From: Citrus sinensis
Taxonomy: Eukaryota; Streptophyta; Magnoliopsida; Sapindales; Rutaceae
DNA length: 64,000 bases
Assembly (NCBI RefSeq): GCF_022201045.2
Contig: NC_068560.1
Coordinates: 29,343,501-29,407,500 of the forward strand
Direction of reading: 5' to 3'
This document shows, in pieces, positions 11,875-23,929 of this stretch (its first letter is position 1; every line of letters begins with the position of its first letter). The position numbers and the translations under genes are program-made. The notes beneath the pieces were generated by a model. It was given only the letters and a program-made list of their open reading frames with translations. It did no database searches and was not told the origin of the DNA.

Positions 11875-12354
11875 TGTTTTTCAGAAATACGTATAGCTTT
11901 AATTCTTTGTTCATCAGAGTCCCTGAAACCTACTGATATCTTTATGCCTGGTTTTGATTTTTGTCTTTGTTTTAAGGTTGCTTTCAGGGCGGGCATAATG
12001 TTGTATAATTGTCCAAAGAGAGATACGTAATTCATCAAAAAAAAAAATGTGTTGAAATAATTGCGATAAAGAAGTGTACACGTTAGCTGGTAGGGAATGC
12101 AGTTGAATATAATTAATTAATTAATTAATTACTAAAGATAGAAATATATTGTGTTAAAAGAAATCTATTATGTTCTTTTTGCCAGTTCACCTAAAATATA
12201 CAGACCCGCCCAAGCAAATGTTTACAAAATAAATAAAGATACTTTATTTTTAATTAAATGCGCATTATAATATTTATCTAATCCACTTATAATATATATT
12301 TTAAAATTTAAAATTTTTAATGTTAATTTATAAAGCTTAACAATCATGCTTCTT
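11875..12354. other. Promoter region of PP2-B copy 3
   Basis: The first about 190 bp are matched by 17176-17370 upstream of copy 4, so promoter and gene were duplicated as one unit. No other gene seen. Confidence 0.55.
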
Positions 12355-12601
12355 TTGCATTCCCATGAACTTCTGATAGATTTATATGCGTCCGGATGCT
12401 CAGATTTTTTTTTTAAATTTAGATTTGTTAAGCTGAACGACTTAATAGAGTCATTTTTCAATGTAATATAAAGTCGTGTGATTTAATAGCATTAAATTTG
12501 ATTCTATTAAACCGCACGATGTAACAGCGTATCTACATAGAAAAAAAAAAGAGTGATAGCACCAGAGAAGGATTGTATATATTTCAATATTTGTGCACGC
12601 G

Positions 12602-12639
<38 letters not shown>

Positions 12640-12965
12640 AACTATTCTCAAGTGCGAGCAGTCTCATTTTTTTTTTAATTCAGACACTCTATTAAGCTAT
12701 TTGATTGAATAGAGTTAATTTTTAATAAATTATAAGATGTAAAGTTTAATAACATTAAAAATTTAACTCTATTGAACCGCAAAGCTTAATAGTGCGTTCG
12801 CATGAGGAAAAAAATGAGGGTGCCCCCCCCCCCCCAACACGTACAATTCTTCTTTAGTGTAAGCTCTCTCATTTTTTTTCACACGAACATATTGTTAAAT
12901 TGGACAGTTTAATAGAGTCAATAAATAACACTATTAAAACGCACAATTTTATAGTGCATAAGAAT
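12355..12965. mobile_element. Cluster of related MITE-like units
   Basis: Three related AT-rich segments (about 12390-12540, 12670-12800, 12880-12965) share TTAATAGAGT near one end and ATTAAA...ACCGCA or CGCAC at the other, with partial inverted symmetry. A (CT)n(AT)n microsatellite (12602-12639) and a 13-base C-run (12823-12835) lie between them. Confidence 0.45.
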
Positions 12966-12999
12966 TTAATGTTTAGTGGTTGAGATTTTTCATTCCTAT

Positions 13000-13560
13000 C
13001 CAAACTTTAATAAATACATTTAAAAAAAAGGATCAACATTTCATGCATGTTATACATATGATTGTTCTATCGTAACTATGCATATGATATGTTTTCTATA
13101 AATTTGTATCACGAAAAGTTATCTCAATAAAGGTATTTGTTTAGCGTAATAATTATGGTGTACCTAAATGAGATGGAATTCTCATATTTCAACATGAGCA
13201 AGAATTAAGTAACATTACAGAATCAACTTATCGAAATATATTTCATTTCACAAGATCAGCTTCGACCCATGCAAGTTGATGCCACCATGAATGTGTTCAA
13301 TTTGTTGTATTCGAACTAAAACAAATATTTTTGACCTGGTAGCACAAATGCGATTCCAATATATCCTGGTCAAGCTATATGTATACAGATTCAATCAAGT
13401 TAATTATAATTAAGGTTAAAGAGAGCAAAAAAATTCTAGACTCCGCTAAGAGTATATTTAATTAACTACGATAATTGGGGGATTGGCTTTGAATTTGGGT
13501 AGTTATCACAAATGTCCCACGAGGTTTTGGAAAAATTAAAAGCGGCATGAAAAATTGAAG
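13000..13560. repeat. Duplicated PP2-B spacer segment, copy B
   Basis: Diverged collinear copy of 7380-7910, at about the same distance upstream of its gene as copy A is of copy 2. Confidence 0.8.
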
Positions 13561-14249
13561 AAGATTCCTCATTTCATTTATTTACAAGAAGTTATCACAT
13601 GAATATATAACAGGGCTAATGAGCTGCATAAGGTAATGAATAAATCTAATATCTAATTCATATATCAAAGGGATTGCAAATAAAATAAATACAGAAAGTC
13701 AAGACAATCTCTCGACAGAAATCAATTACATAAATTAAGGGAAATCAATCTTGACACAGCACAATGCTAATCATAATATTCTAGCAAAGAAGAAATAATT
13801 GGCATCGCGTACCAACTAAGAAGATTAATCAATCTTTGTTTAACCTTTTCTGCTTATTTTTATTTTTTGCTGGAGTTTTGTGCTGAAAGCTGTTTTTTTT
13901 TTTAATTTATTTTATGAAAGCGGGTTGAGAAAGACAAGTTATATTATATATGATACCCTAGCTAGCGATTTACCAAATAATAGCCATAGTATTTTCTTTT
14001 CTTTAATAATGCAGCAGCAATAGCTTTTAGATTACAATATTTCAATGGCTCAATTTCAAACAAAATCTTAATTCAATTAAAATTTATGAAAAAATTGCAA
14101 CCACTTAATAAATAGATGGAACAAAAAAGAAATATAAGATAAAAAATTTAAGATTTCTAGCCATCTTGTTACTCTTTTCATTAGTTAATTTATTACTCAG
14201 AGAGATGCTTTTGACAATATGGCTTTATTGTTTATTAGGATCCCCTAAA
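13561..14249. other. Intergenic spacer
   Basis: AT-rich; no gene seen. Confidence 0.45.
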
Positions 14250-14346
14250 TTACATTTCATGTACCTTACATCCACTCACATGAATAGTGTGTGGTGCTAC
14301 ACCACATACTATTCATGTGAGTGGATGTAAGGTACATGAAATATAA
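14250..14346. mobile_element. Near-perfect 97-bp palindromic MITE
   Basis: Arms 14250-14296 and 14300-14346 are inverted copies with only a few mismatches (core TACATTTCATGTACCTTACA). A half copy follows at about 14445-14510 and a related palindrome lies at about 16160-16245 (ACTATTCATGTGAG core), so the family amplified locally. Confidence 0.75.
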
Positions 14347-14977
14347 CTTAGAGTTTGTCTTATTTATTATTCTATTGTTAATCGTAATTGACTTTATGAG
14401 TTGGCCAATTTGCCGAATTTGCTTTTGATGCGAAGTGTTGGCATTGATATGACACTACACACTATTCATGTGAGTGGATATAAGGTACATGAAATGTAAT
14501 TTAGAGTTTGCCTTATTTATTATATATTCTATTGTTGATCATAATTGACTTGACCAATTTGCCGAAGTTGGTTTTGATGTGAAGTGTTGGAATTGATATG
14601 TCATAGGATGTCAATCAAGAGAATCACTGAAAAAAAGTAAGAACCACAATAACTTAATCAAGAGACTCTCTATGGTTCACAGAAGATAGGATTGGGGGTA
14701 TTCAAGTTCCAATCCAAACCAATCGATCCAATTTAAACTAATCTAATTGTTGTTGGATTGATCTTTTTAATTAGATTGAATTAGATTACAAAATAAAAAA
14801 ATCCAATGTTATCGTATTGGTTTGGATCTATGCGTTAAAATCGAACATAAATCAATCCAACCAATTAATTTTTATTTTTTATTTATTTATTAAAAAAGCT
14901 ACATGTCACTTTTATATTTTACTTTAAAAAAATTAATTTTTCTTATAAAAAATAAAACATGGTTTTGTACAACTATA

Positions 14978-15017
<40 letters not shown>

Positions 15018-16150
15018 TAGACTACAAACTGCAAGCCACAATAAGTGTTTACTTTTAATATTCAAATTTTAATTTTTTTTTTCACCCATATAGTAATAAA
15101 ACACATGAATCATGAAATATTAAAGGAGTTGATGTATAATTGTTTTTTCAATTGTCAGTAATTAGAACTTTAGAAAGCAATTGACCATTTTTACTTATAA
15201 TTTTTATTTTAATTGGATTAATTGGATTGATAGGATATGATTGAATTAGATTTGATTTTTTTTACTAGTTTGGATAATATTAAAGTTTAATTAGTGATTG
15301 GATACCATTGGATCTAGAATATAAAATTCAACGAATTTTATCTATTAAAAAATATTAAATTTCAACCGTTTTGTATAACTTTTCAAGTAGGGTTTGTTTA
15401 AGTAAAGTTTTTGTTAGCAGAATTTTTACAAGTAGAGTTTTTACTTAAAAATTTAGTTGTATGATTGTCAATGAGAGCTTTTATTAAAAATTATAAAATC
15501 ACTTTAATAGATAAGTTTTTTAAATTTGTGTTATGAAAAAAATAAAAATAAGACTGTCAAATAAATAGAGGATATCTTAGATTTTTAACATTTAAAAAAA
15601 TTCAACCTCTAGTCCTAAAAGCTTAAATTTTGAGCTTTTACCTGTAGAGGAAAAATAGCTTATTTTAATCTTCAAAAGCTCTATTAAAAAAAACTAAATA
15701 ACAATAAAAATTTTGACAAGAGCTTATGAAATTAAATAAGCATTTATGGTTATTAGACAAGTCATACTAAACATGCACTGACTATACCATAATTGAGTTT
15801 TATCCAAACAAATATATGTTTGTGATTTATAGTTGATCACATGTACGCATCTTTATATTTATTAAAAAATCATTCCAATGCTGAGTAAGCTTCCATCAAG
15901 TGAGAATTCTCTACTAAAATGACAATAGTTACTTCAAACTTTCACATTTCATACAAGACATTGACATTGTAATAGATAAATTTGAACAATGGTTCATTAT
16001 GTTGTCATTCCATGCTCATTAGATCAGTTATCGATTCTTTCGTCTCGATTAAATGATGAGTTGACCAAATTTCCTAATCTATCTCTATCACCTAAACAAA
16101 ATTGTTGGCTTTAAGTATATATGGCAATTTGACAAATAATGTTAGGCTAA
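14347..16150. other. Intergenic spacer, AT-rich repeats
   Basis: Contains a half copy of the 14250 palindrome, a (TAA)n microsatellite (about 14978-15017), and a region rich in ATTGGATTGAAT-like words (14690-15320) resembling the composition of the element at 54162-54960. No gene seen. Confidence 0.5.
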
Positions 16151-16629
16151 TGCTAAGTTACATGCATGTACCTTACACCCCTCTCACATGAATAGTGAAT
16201 GATGTGGGTTCACTCACTATTCATGTGAGAGAGTTATAAGGTAGTGTTAACATGCCTAATGTTAGGCATTTATATGTGACATAGGGTTTCAATCAACTCA
16301 AGTACCGAAATAACCCAAAATAGGGAATTTTTTAGTGCATGTTCATACATTTAAAAAATGGAAATTTAAGATTAGACAACATGTTTAACTACAGAACAGT
16401 GTTAAATTATAGCTAGTTAGACAATATCATTCAACCATAATTTTTGAGCAAGACAAATATTTTATACACGTATAAACGAGTATGATGTTTTATGTATGTT
16501 ACAAAAACATTAACTACAGCTTAGGTCTTCCTTGAATGAGACACGGAAACTCATATATGTCAACAGCAGATAGGAATATTACTACAAATCAACTTAACTG
16601 TAGAAACAAATCTTTTTGCTTTCATAACT

Positions 16630-17175
16630 ATTGATGCTTAGGTCTCACTTCAATGCCTTCAACTATAACCCCACCTTTTAGTTGATACCCTTTCACCTCC
16701 TTCAAGCTCATTTTCACCTCGTCGTCATCATCACATGCGCCATTAAAGAATTTTCCAAAGCTCAATTTCGACCCACCCGTCTTGTCTTTCACATGGGATT
16801 TGTTCATTTTCGCCGCCTTTATTTATCAACTTTGATGTCACCATCGTTTTCACGCCGTCCACTAATATTGATGAATTACTTTTTTGCTTGCTCCCCAAAT
16901 AAGCCACGCCTTTGGACACCCGATGACCACCAATTCCATGTGAAATTTTCGCGGCTTTTGAAGCAAAAGCCCATATGCTCTATCACTGTCGGAAGCGATA
17001 TTGATATTATTGTATAGAGTGTCTTATTTTATAAAATTAGCAAATTTAACCACGAGTGCATGCGATGATTTGCATGCATCTAATGGACAAGTGAGGGAGA
17101 AATTAAACAGTGGCCACGTACACACTCTTCTGGCAACATGTTGAAGTAGCAATTGATATTGAAATTTGCTTCCAT
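16630..17175 (-). pseudogene. F-box PP2-B copy 4, collapsed remnant
   Basis: Begins at ATG 17175 with an F-box start like copy 3 (MEANFNINCYFNMLPEECV), then frameshifts. At a GCATGC repeat the sequence jumps from within exon 1 to what is intron 1 in copy 3, and near 16990 jumps again into the middle of exon 3 (equivalent of AYGLDSEA). Exon 2 and most of the F-box are gone. The exon 3 remainder has further indels (an extra A around 16757) but keeps the KGGVIVEG-type end. No function expected. Confidence 0.88.
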
Positions 17176-19349
17176 TGTTTTTCAGAAATTCGTATACCTT
17201 TGATTCTTTTAATATCTCTGTGCTTGCTCTTCATTTTTGTCTCTGCTTTTAGGTTGCTTTCCGGACGGGGAAGTCGTTGTGTAATTGTTGAAAGAGAGAT
17301 ACAAAATTCATCCAAAAAAAAAAAAAATGTGTATTGTGAATTTGTGATGATGATGTGTATTGCGTTAGTTGTAGGGAATATGATGGAATGTAATTAATTA
17401 ATTCTTAAAAGATAGAAATATGTATCGTGTTGACTAAGGCATTTCAAAAAAAAAATTACATGGAGATTCGCATGAATAAAATTTCATTCACCATTAATCT
17501 ATATAAAGAGGTAGAAATTCAATGATAGAATTTAGAAATAAATTTAGAAAAAAAGTACGAATCTGCCTGAGCAATGTTTATATATAAAAATAAACAAAGA
17601 GAATTTATTTTAATTTGAACACAGAATATAATATTTGTTTATCCCACTTCCACCGTATATTTAAAGTTTTCAATTATTTAAGCCGGACTTATTAAACCTA
17701 AATTAATAAAAATAAAATTTTATAAACTATAATTTATAAAATATAATAAAAAATTATTTTTTAAAATATAAAAAGTAACATCTGGGCTTTTTTAGGCCCG
17801 ATCCAAAAAGGTCTGATCAGGCAAAAAGAGTTAGAACCCGGCCCGAACCCAGGGTTCTGACAACAATAGTTTATAATATTTGAATTTATTACTAAATCAG
17901 GCAATAACGAGCAAGGAGGACAGATTTGTAACTGCGTTGCTTATTAGATTCAATAACTAAATAGGGATGCAAGGAAATTAAAATTCACAGCAATCTCCAT
18001 TATTTTAAAGTATTTTTGTAATAATAATAATTTAGCATAATGATTTGCATTTTTATTTCTCCCTTTGATTTTGATGTCGCCCTCACATGCAAAACTCTTA
18101 GAAAATATACATGTCACGTACAAGCACATGCTTAAAATGTATAATACACATTTAAAAAAGTCATAATTATTTTGCATTTCCATGAACTTTCGAGAGACTC
18201 TAATGAGTCAAATAAAATGTCAACACACACACACACACACACACACATATTATGTACATATATTGCTGTTTTTCCTTTCCTTTTTAACTTTGCTTAGGTT
18301 GTTTAGTTTTTAAAATTTTATCGGCAAAGATGTATAAATAATTTTAAGACATTAGAGGAAACTAATAAAACAAACTTTTGTTCATAAATTTTGGATAAAC
18401 CCTCATAAATTGATTATTTTTAAATTACTCATAACTTTAAATAATAGAGATCGATCGAACACGTTGATGTCCTTATGTGTTACTGATAACCCATAAAACA
18501 TATGCCACATGCAAAGATCATATGAGGCCATTGCTTCTAAGATTATTGCGGACATGACCAACATACATCCCTTTCCATACTACTGGAAAGGGATGAGCAA
18601 ACATGCCCTGAATTTTTTCTTTTTTTTCTTTTTTGTCTTCGATTTGCAATGGCTATTGCTACGTTAATCTCTACTTCATCATCTGATGATGATGAATCTG
18701 ACAGCATCTCTATCTTAAAATTGCTAGCGATGAGCAAACATTCTAATAAATTAGTTAATAGGTGGAAGGATGACTGGATGAGCAGCTCCATTCACAAACA
18801 TTCTAATTTATAGATTTAAAAATACTTAGAAAAAAACAAAGGTCAATTTAAATTTGTTGAAAATAGAGTGTAATTAAGTTTGTTGGAGTGGAAGAAAAAA
18901 AGGAGAATAATTAAAATAATTGGAGTGATAAAATATAGGGTAATTAAATTTGTTGAGAATAAAATAGAGAATAGTTAAATTTAATAGAGAAAAAGATTTA
19001 ATTAAAATAATATTAATTTGTTCTTATTTATTGAGTATTTTGTAAAAGATCTTATTTTTTCATTCTATTATTTATTACAACAATTAACAAATAGTTATTT
19101 TATGAGTAAAATTTAAATAATATTTTTTTTGAAATTATTTTTAAATTATATATAAAAATGCTTTTTTTAAAAAAAAAAAAATCTAGTTAGCACAGGACAA
19201 AACAAACCACCATCAATAAACATGACGGGTACCTTTGGCGCGTTATCCCTCTCACAAACCTACCAAAAATCAAGAACCCAACTCCCAAAAATCCTTCACT
19301 TGCATCAACCGTACTACTACAAATTTTGCATCTTTTTCAATTCACGTCA
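17176..19349. other. Spacer between the PP2-B cluster and the TPR gene
   Basis: The first about 190 bp are the duplicated PP2-B promoter. A (CA)n microsatellite lies at 18232-18247 and a 12-bp perfect inverted repeat at 18566-18595. A minus-strand ORF near 18543-18791 has an SSSSDDE acidic stretch followed by KRKKRK, possibly an old transposon relic, not supported further. Confidence 0.5.
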
Positions 19350-21996
19350 ATGGCTTTAACCCAACACTTTTTGAAACCCACCATTAATCCCCCTCCATAT
19401 TCCTTTCACCGCTCATTACTCACTTCAAAAGCTCCACTTTCAGTCCAAACACACATAAACTCACTGTTTTCAACCCCAAGAGGTCACTTTCTTCAGAACC
19501 GAGCTCCCACATTCACTAGAAGATTGTTCATTCCTTCAGTTTCTGGCATCTGGGATGCTTTAACTGGTGGCAACAACAATTCTCGTGAAGCCGTTGTTGC
19601 CATTCGAAGGGGAATGCTACTCTTTAGACAGGTGAATTTTGTTTCGATTCGTGTTTGTTACTTACAATGTGTATAAAGTTTTATTTTTCTTTGTGAGTTC
19701 TAGATGATACTGAGAAGCATTTTTTGTTGTTAAGGGTGATGTTGTGGGGTCTGTAGCCGAATTTGACAAGGCAATTGAATTGGATCCTCGACAAAAGGCA
19801 TGTATGTTTTTAATTTTTTTCCTTGGAAATGTGAATCGTTATATGCATATGAGTATATTATGATTAATTTGTGAATTGATTGTTGTTTAGATCTCTGGCA
19901 AAGGGGCTTATCGCTTTACTATCTCGATAGGTACTAAATTTTTCACGTTTTATAGCAGATTGAAAAAGGGTATATTTGAGCACAATGAACTGCTTAATTT
20001 CTTTCAATTAGTTGGGATCATTCTGAAGAAGTTGATTCGAGTTTCACATTTCAATAGGTTTCAAGAAGGTGCAGAGCAGTTTCCGATAGATGTTGCTCAA
20101 AATCCAAATGATACCGAGGAGTCAATATGGTGCTTTCTTTGCGAAGCTCAGCTGTATGGAGTTGACGAAGCAAGGAACCGATTTCTCGAGGCACGTTAAA
20201 AGTTGCTAAGCAAACATCATTATAGAATCTATTTAGAGTTTTAGACCATTCACTGACAAATGAGATCCTAATGAAATGAGAATGTTTATAAGAAATGGTG
20301 AAATGGAAAGGTATTGATGCTTAAGATGCTGAGATGAAAGGGTTGCTACATTATGCTTCAAAGAATAAACTAACTTCCTTGTGGTGTTTAACCCATCATC
20401 TTTGTCTCTGAGTCTATCTAATTATATAAAAGCTGAATGCAGGTTGGTAGAGATCCTCGTCCTGTAATGAGGGAAGCATATAACATGTTTAAAGGTGGTG
20501 GTGATCCAGAAAAGGTATTTTTTGCTATTCTTTTTAATTCTGAGGTCCTATTAGCTCTGTTTCTATATTAACATCTAGGACATACTTATGTCTCATTAGG
20601 TAGTTACGTGGCCTATTCAAGTTAATTATAAGGTTTCGTTCGTGATTTTCACCATGTAACCTATCTACTTTCTAGCTAAAGATGATTTAAAAAGTATTTT
20701 CGTCTGCGTCTTCTAGATGTGTTTATTATAGAGGGAGGACAGAATTATTAACTTACACTGCTTGTGTCTCGAAGTCCTTAAGTTTGGTAGGCAAAAGGAC
20801 TTTGGTGCTTGCACTTATTGGCCAATGGGATGGATATCCTCGTGCTTTTGTATTTATAAACTATTTTTGGCTAATAGGGGCCCCTCCTGGCAATCATTAA
20901 TATGATAAGATATCTTATATATACGTTACAATCATTTACCATGGTAGACATACTTAGGAAATTAGAATATGAATATCCCAGCTTATTTACGAGATACTTT
21001 ATATGTTACATCTCTATGCGCACTCTCAGTTTGTACTTTGGACATTAGTGCACTTAACCTGAATACTTCAAGGATAGTAGGTGTTATATCAAATTAGTAG
21101 CTATGGATTAGCAAAACTCTCGCTTATGTAGGAAGCTGATAATATGTTCTGTGATGTTGCATTGCACTTTGGTCTTTGCAGTTGCATTTATTGTAAGAAT
21201 GTCATTTGACTAAGCAGTTATATTTTCTGCATAGCTTGTTGCTGCATTTTCGAGTGGCCGTGAAAACGAGTATTTTTATGCTTCCTTATATGCTGGACTG
21301 TTCTATGAATCTCAGGTTTGTTCTGAAACTCTAATATTTCTTATGGACCTTGAAAGGAATGCTTCTGTATAAAGCATGGCTTTCATACCATGATAGACTA
21401 ATAAAAAATTCTCCTACAACACTATTAATGATCCACAAGGATGACTGGGTTTATTCATACTTACATTTGCATATTTTCAAAAACTAGACTGAACTGACTG
21501 TTTGTCTATATTACATTCATATCAATAAGGAGTTTCTGTTGGTATATGGACCATTGTTTCGAAAATGGAAACTATTAGTTATGTGATACACTTGCATAGT
21601 GTTGAGCTTACCTGAGAACATCTGAAGGAAGATGGACCAATTTATATTCCTGAGTATATATGATATCTGAAACAAGAAGTGGCCCCGGACAAAAGTACTT
21701 GCTGGTGTAATTTTCATTTTGGTAATTCCTTGTGTACGAGTTACAGTAACCATCTTTTAATAATTTGCTATCTGCAGAAGAAAGCAGATGCTGCCAAGCT
21801 TCATATTCTTGCAGCATGCGAGTCTCCTTATGGACAAAGGTCTTGATTCAGAATACATTCCTGCTAGTTAGTCAGTCAATTATTCAGCAATTTATTTCTC
21901 ATGTTCATGTAGATTGCTTATTATTTCAGGTCTGATGATTACATGGCTGCTCTTGCTAAGGTTCACTCTCTTTGTCGGAACTGGAGCTCTGTTTGA
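19350..21996 (+). CDS. Plastid-targeted TPR-like protein
   Basis: Eight exons: 19350-19631, 19735-19801, 19891-19930, 20058-20190, 20443-20514, 21235-21315, 21778-21839, 21930-21996, together 267 codons. The first about 65 residues are rich in Ser, Pro, Thr and Arg with almost no acids, as in chloroplast transit peptides. A helical tetratricopeptide-like part follows (GDVVGSVAEFDKAIELDPRQ, then YLWQRGLSLYYLDRFQEGAE), then a conserved helical tail (RDPRPVMREAYNMFKGGGDP; FYASLYAGLFYES; AALAKVHSLCRNWSSV end). TPR proteins are assembly scaffolds; here the likely site is the plastid stroma or thylakoid, partner unknown. The intron after exon 4 has a GC donor (GAG/GCACGT) because only that boundary keeps the frame. 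The family is annotated in other plants only as TPR-like superfamily protein. Confidence 0.85.
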
Positions 21997-23239
21997 ATAT
22001 TCAGCTTAAAATTGGCTTCATATTCAACTTTTGACGTTCACTTGATGGGTATACAGATATTTCACATTTTTCATTAAATTAAAGCACTCTTGAGGTGAGT
22101 CAGTAGACCATAAAACAATCTATAAATTAGCTGTATCATGCATCTAATTCAATTATAAGATTGTGTTACCTTATTTGCTTTCGTTTTTTGAATACTGTAG
22201 GACTCGGATCCATACAGATATGCAAATATTCTATCAATTTACATTTTTGTTTCTATTAGCTATTGAATAATATATTGTTATATACCTATCCCGGCCTTGT
22301 AAATCAATGTTAGGAAACTTGCCCCGGCAAGAAAATCATTGAACCTTTCACATACATTTTCAAATAAAGTTCTCGGCTCTGGAAATAGCAAAAAGAATGA
22401 TACAACAAAGGATTAAATGTGCAGTCAAAGGTTGATAAAAAGAAAATGAGCTTGAACGACCCTCTGACAAGGACTGAATCATTGTCCAGGTAAGCCTTAA
22501 AAAGTTCATGTTTAATATATTCGTTGCGTCCCGTTTTAGGCATTCTTAATTTAGCTTAAAGCACACTATGAGCATATACCTTTGTGCCAAATCCAAAAGA
22601 CCTTCATTATCAGTCATTTAAAAAAATAGAAAGGAATGCCAAGTTGCCAACAAACTTAAAAACTGCTCAATTTTGACCTTGGGTTTGTCTGCTTGTACAA
22701 TTTTAGATGACTTAATTGATAAACCAAGTGATCTAAGGCAGATAAATTTGGAGACCCTCTTGGTCTTGGGTTGTTGGACACTTAGACCTCAAAAGCCTTT
22801 CCATTTAGCACGTTCCATCACCATTGATTTTATCCAGTCACAAAGGCCATCTTTTTCCATTGCTAGTTGATGAGTTAACACCCATTCTTATCCCAAATCT
22901 ACACATCCACATGAACTTGTTGCCACTAGAAACAGAAGAAAAGAAAATAAAAGATATGTTTACGACTGTTGTGCTTCTATGGCTGCGGGTGAGGCTGTGA
23001 CCTGTCCAATTTGTGCAAATAACACAAGCCAGTTAATCTAGCCGTGTCAGACAAAATGTTCCGAGCATGCATTAATTGTATTTGCTTCATTTTCCTCAAC
23101 AAAGTGGAATACAGAATCTTACGTAAGTGGCTTATCCCAGATGCCAATTAATATCTCAATTAAATAAATAAGAGTCTTAATCCAAAGCATATTTGGCTTG
23201 TACTTGTAACTTGCAAGATACCAATCATTTGCCATTTCA
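21997..23239. other. Spacer between TPR gene and PLD zeta
   Basis: 3' flank of the TPR gene and distal promoter of the PLD gene. Several short ORFs, none recognisable. Confidence 0.5.
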
Positions 23240-23277
23240 GCATATTCGCAGTGCTAAGCACATAAGGCAGCATATTC
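23240..23277 (+). promoter_or_regulatory. Two P1BS (PHR1-binding) motifs
   Basis: GCATATTC occurs at 23240-23247 and again at 23270-23277, both matching GNATATNC, the site bound by PHR1-type MYB factors in phosphate-starvation genes. They lie about 650-690 bp upstream of the PLD start codon. Arabidopsis PLDZ2 is an established phosphate-starvation gene. Confidence 0.55.
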
Positions 23278-23680
23278 TTGAAGTGATTCTGCTTTTGACA
23301 TATGCCATTTGGCCTCAAAATTCACCGACCACATTGTCCAAATCCAAAAGCAATCGATCTTGGCTCCATTAGAAAAATAAACTGAAAATTCAAAGCTACA
23401 GATTTTGTGGGTCTAATGATTTTATAAAAATGTCAAAAATAGAAGGGTAAAAGGATAATTCACTTCCATTCATTTGCTACATTTTTTTAAGCTTGCCAAT
23501 ATCAAATTGAAGTAATTATGAGAAAATAAGGTTGCTTTAGCTCATCAAAACAAGAAAAGTTAACTTTAAACTACATCATGACACAAAATTAACGAAGTCT
23601 CTATACAAAAGCCTTTGACGGGTCCCACGTGTAAATCAAGCCCTACTTGTCATACTTAAAAAGAAAGTTTCATGAAAAGT

Positions 23681-23688
23681 CTATATAA
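23681..23688 (+). promoter_or_regulatory. TATA box of PLD zeta
   Basis: CTATATAA about 245 bp upstream of the ATG, followed by a pyrimidine-rich leader. Confidence 0.5.
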
Positions 23689-23929
23689 CCATTGGTTACT
23701 TAATCACATCATCACCCTTTTCTTTGCCTTCCCGGTTCTTACAACCTCCCACCAAAAAAGAAAAAAACTTCTTCAACTATAAAAACTACTAGACTCTGTC
23801 TTTCAAAATCTTTTCTTTCAAAAAAACCCATCTCAGTTTCTTTTCCTTTTGTAAACATCAAAGCTTTATAAAGGACATGCAAGAGCAAGTTCTTGGTGAT
23901 TTTCTTGGGAATCAAACGGGAGTTTTTCC

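Noticed and set aside
18543-18791. Possible Harbinger-type transposase N-terminus (SSSSDDE)
   Set aside because: Only a short acidic-basic stretch; no catalytic region, no TIRs recognised.
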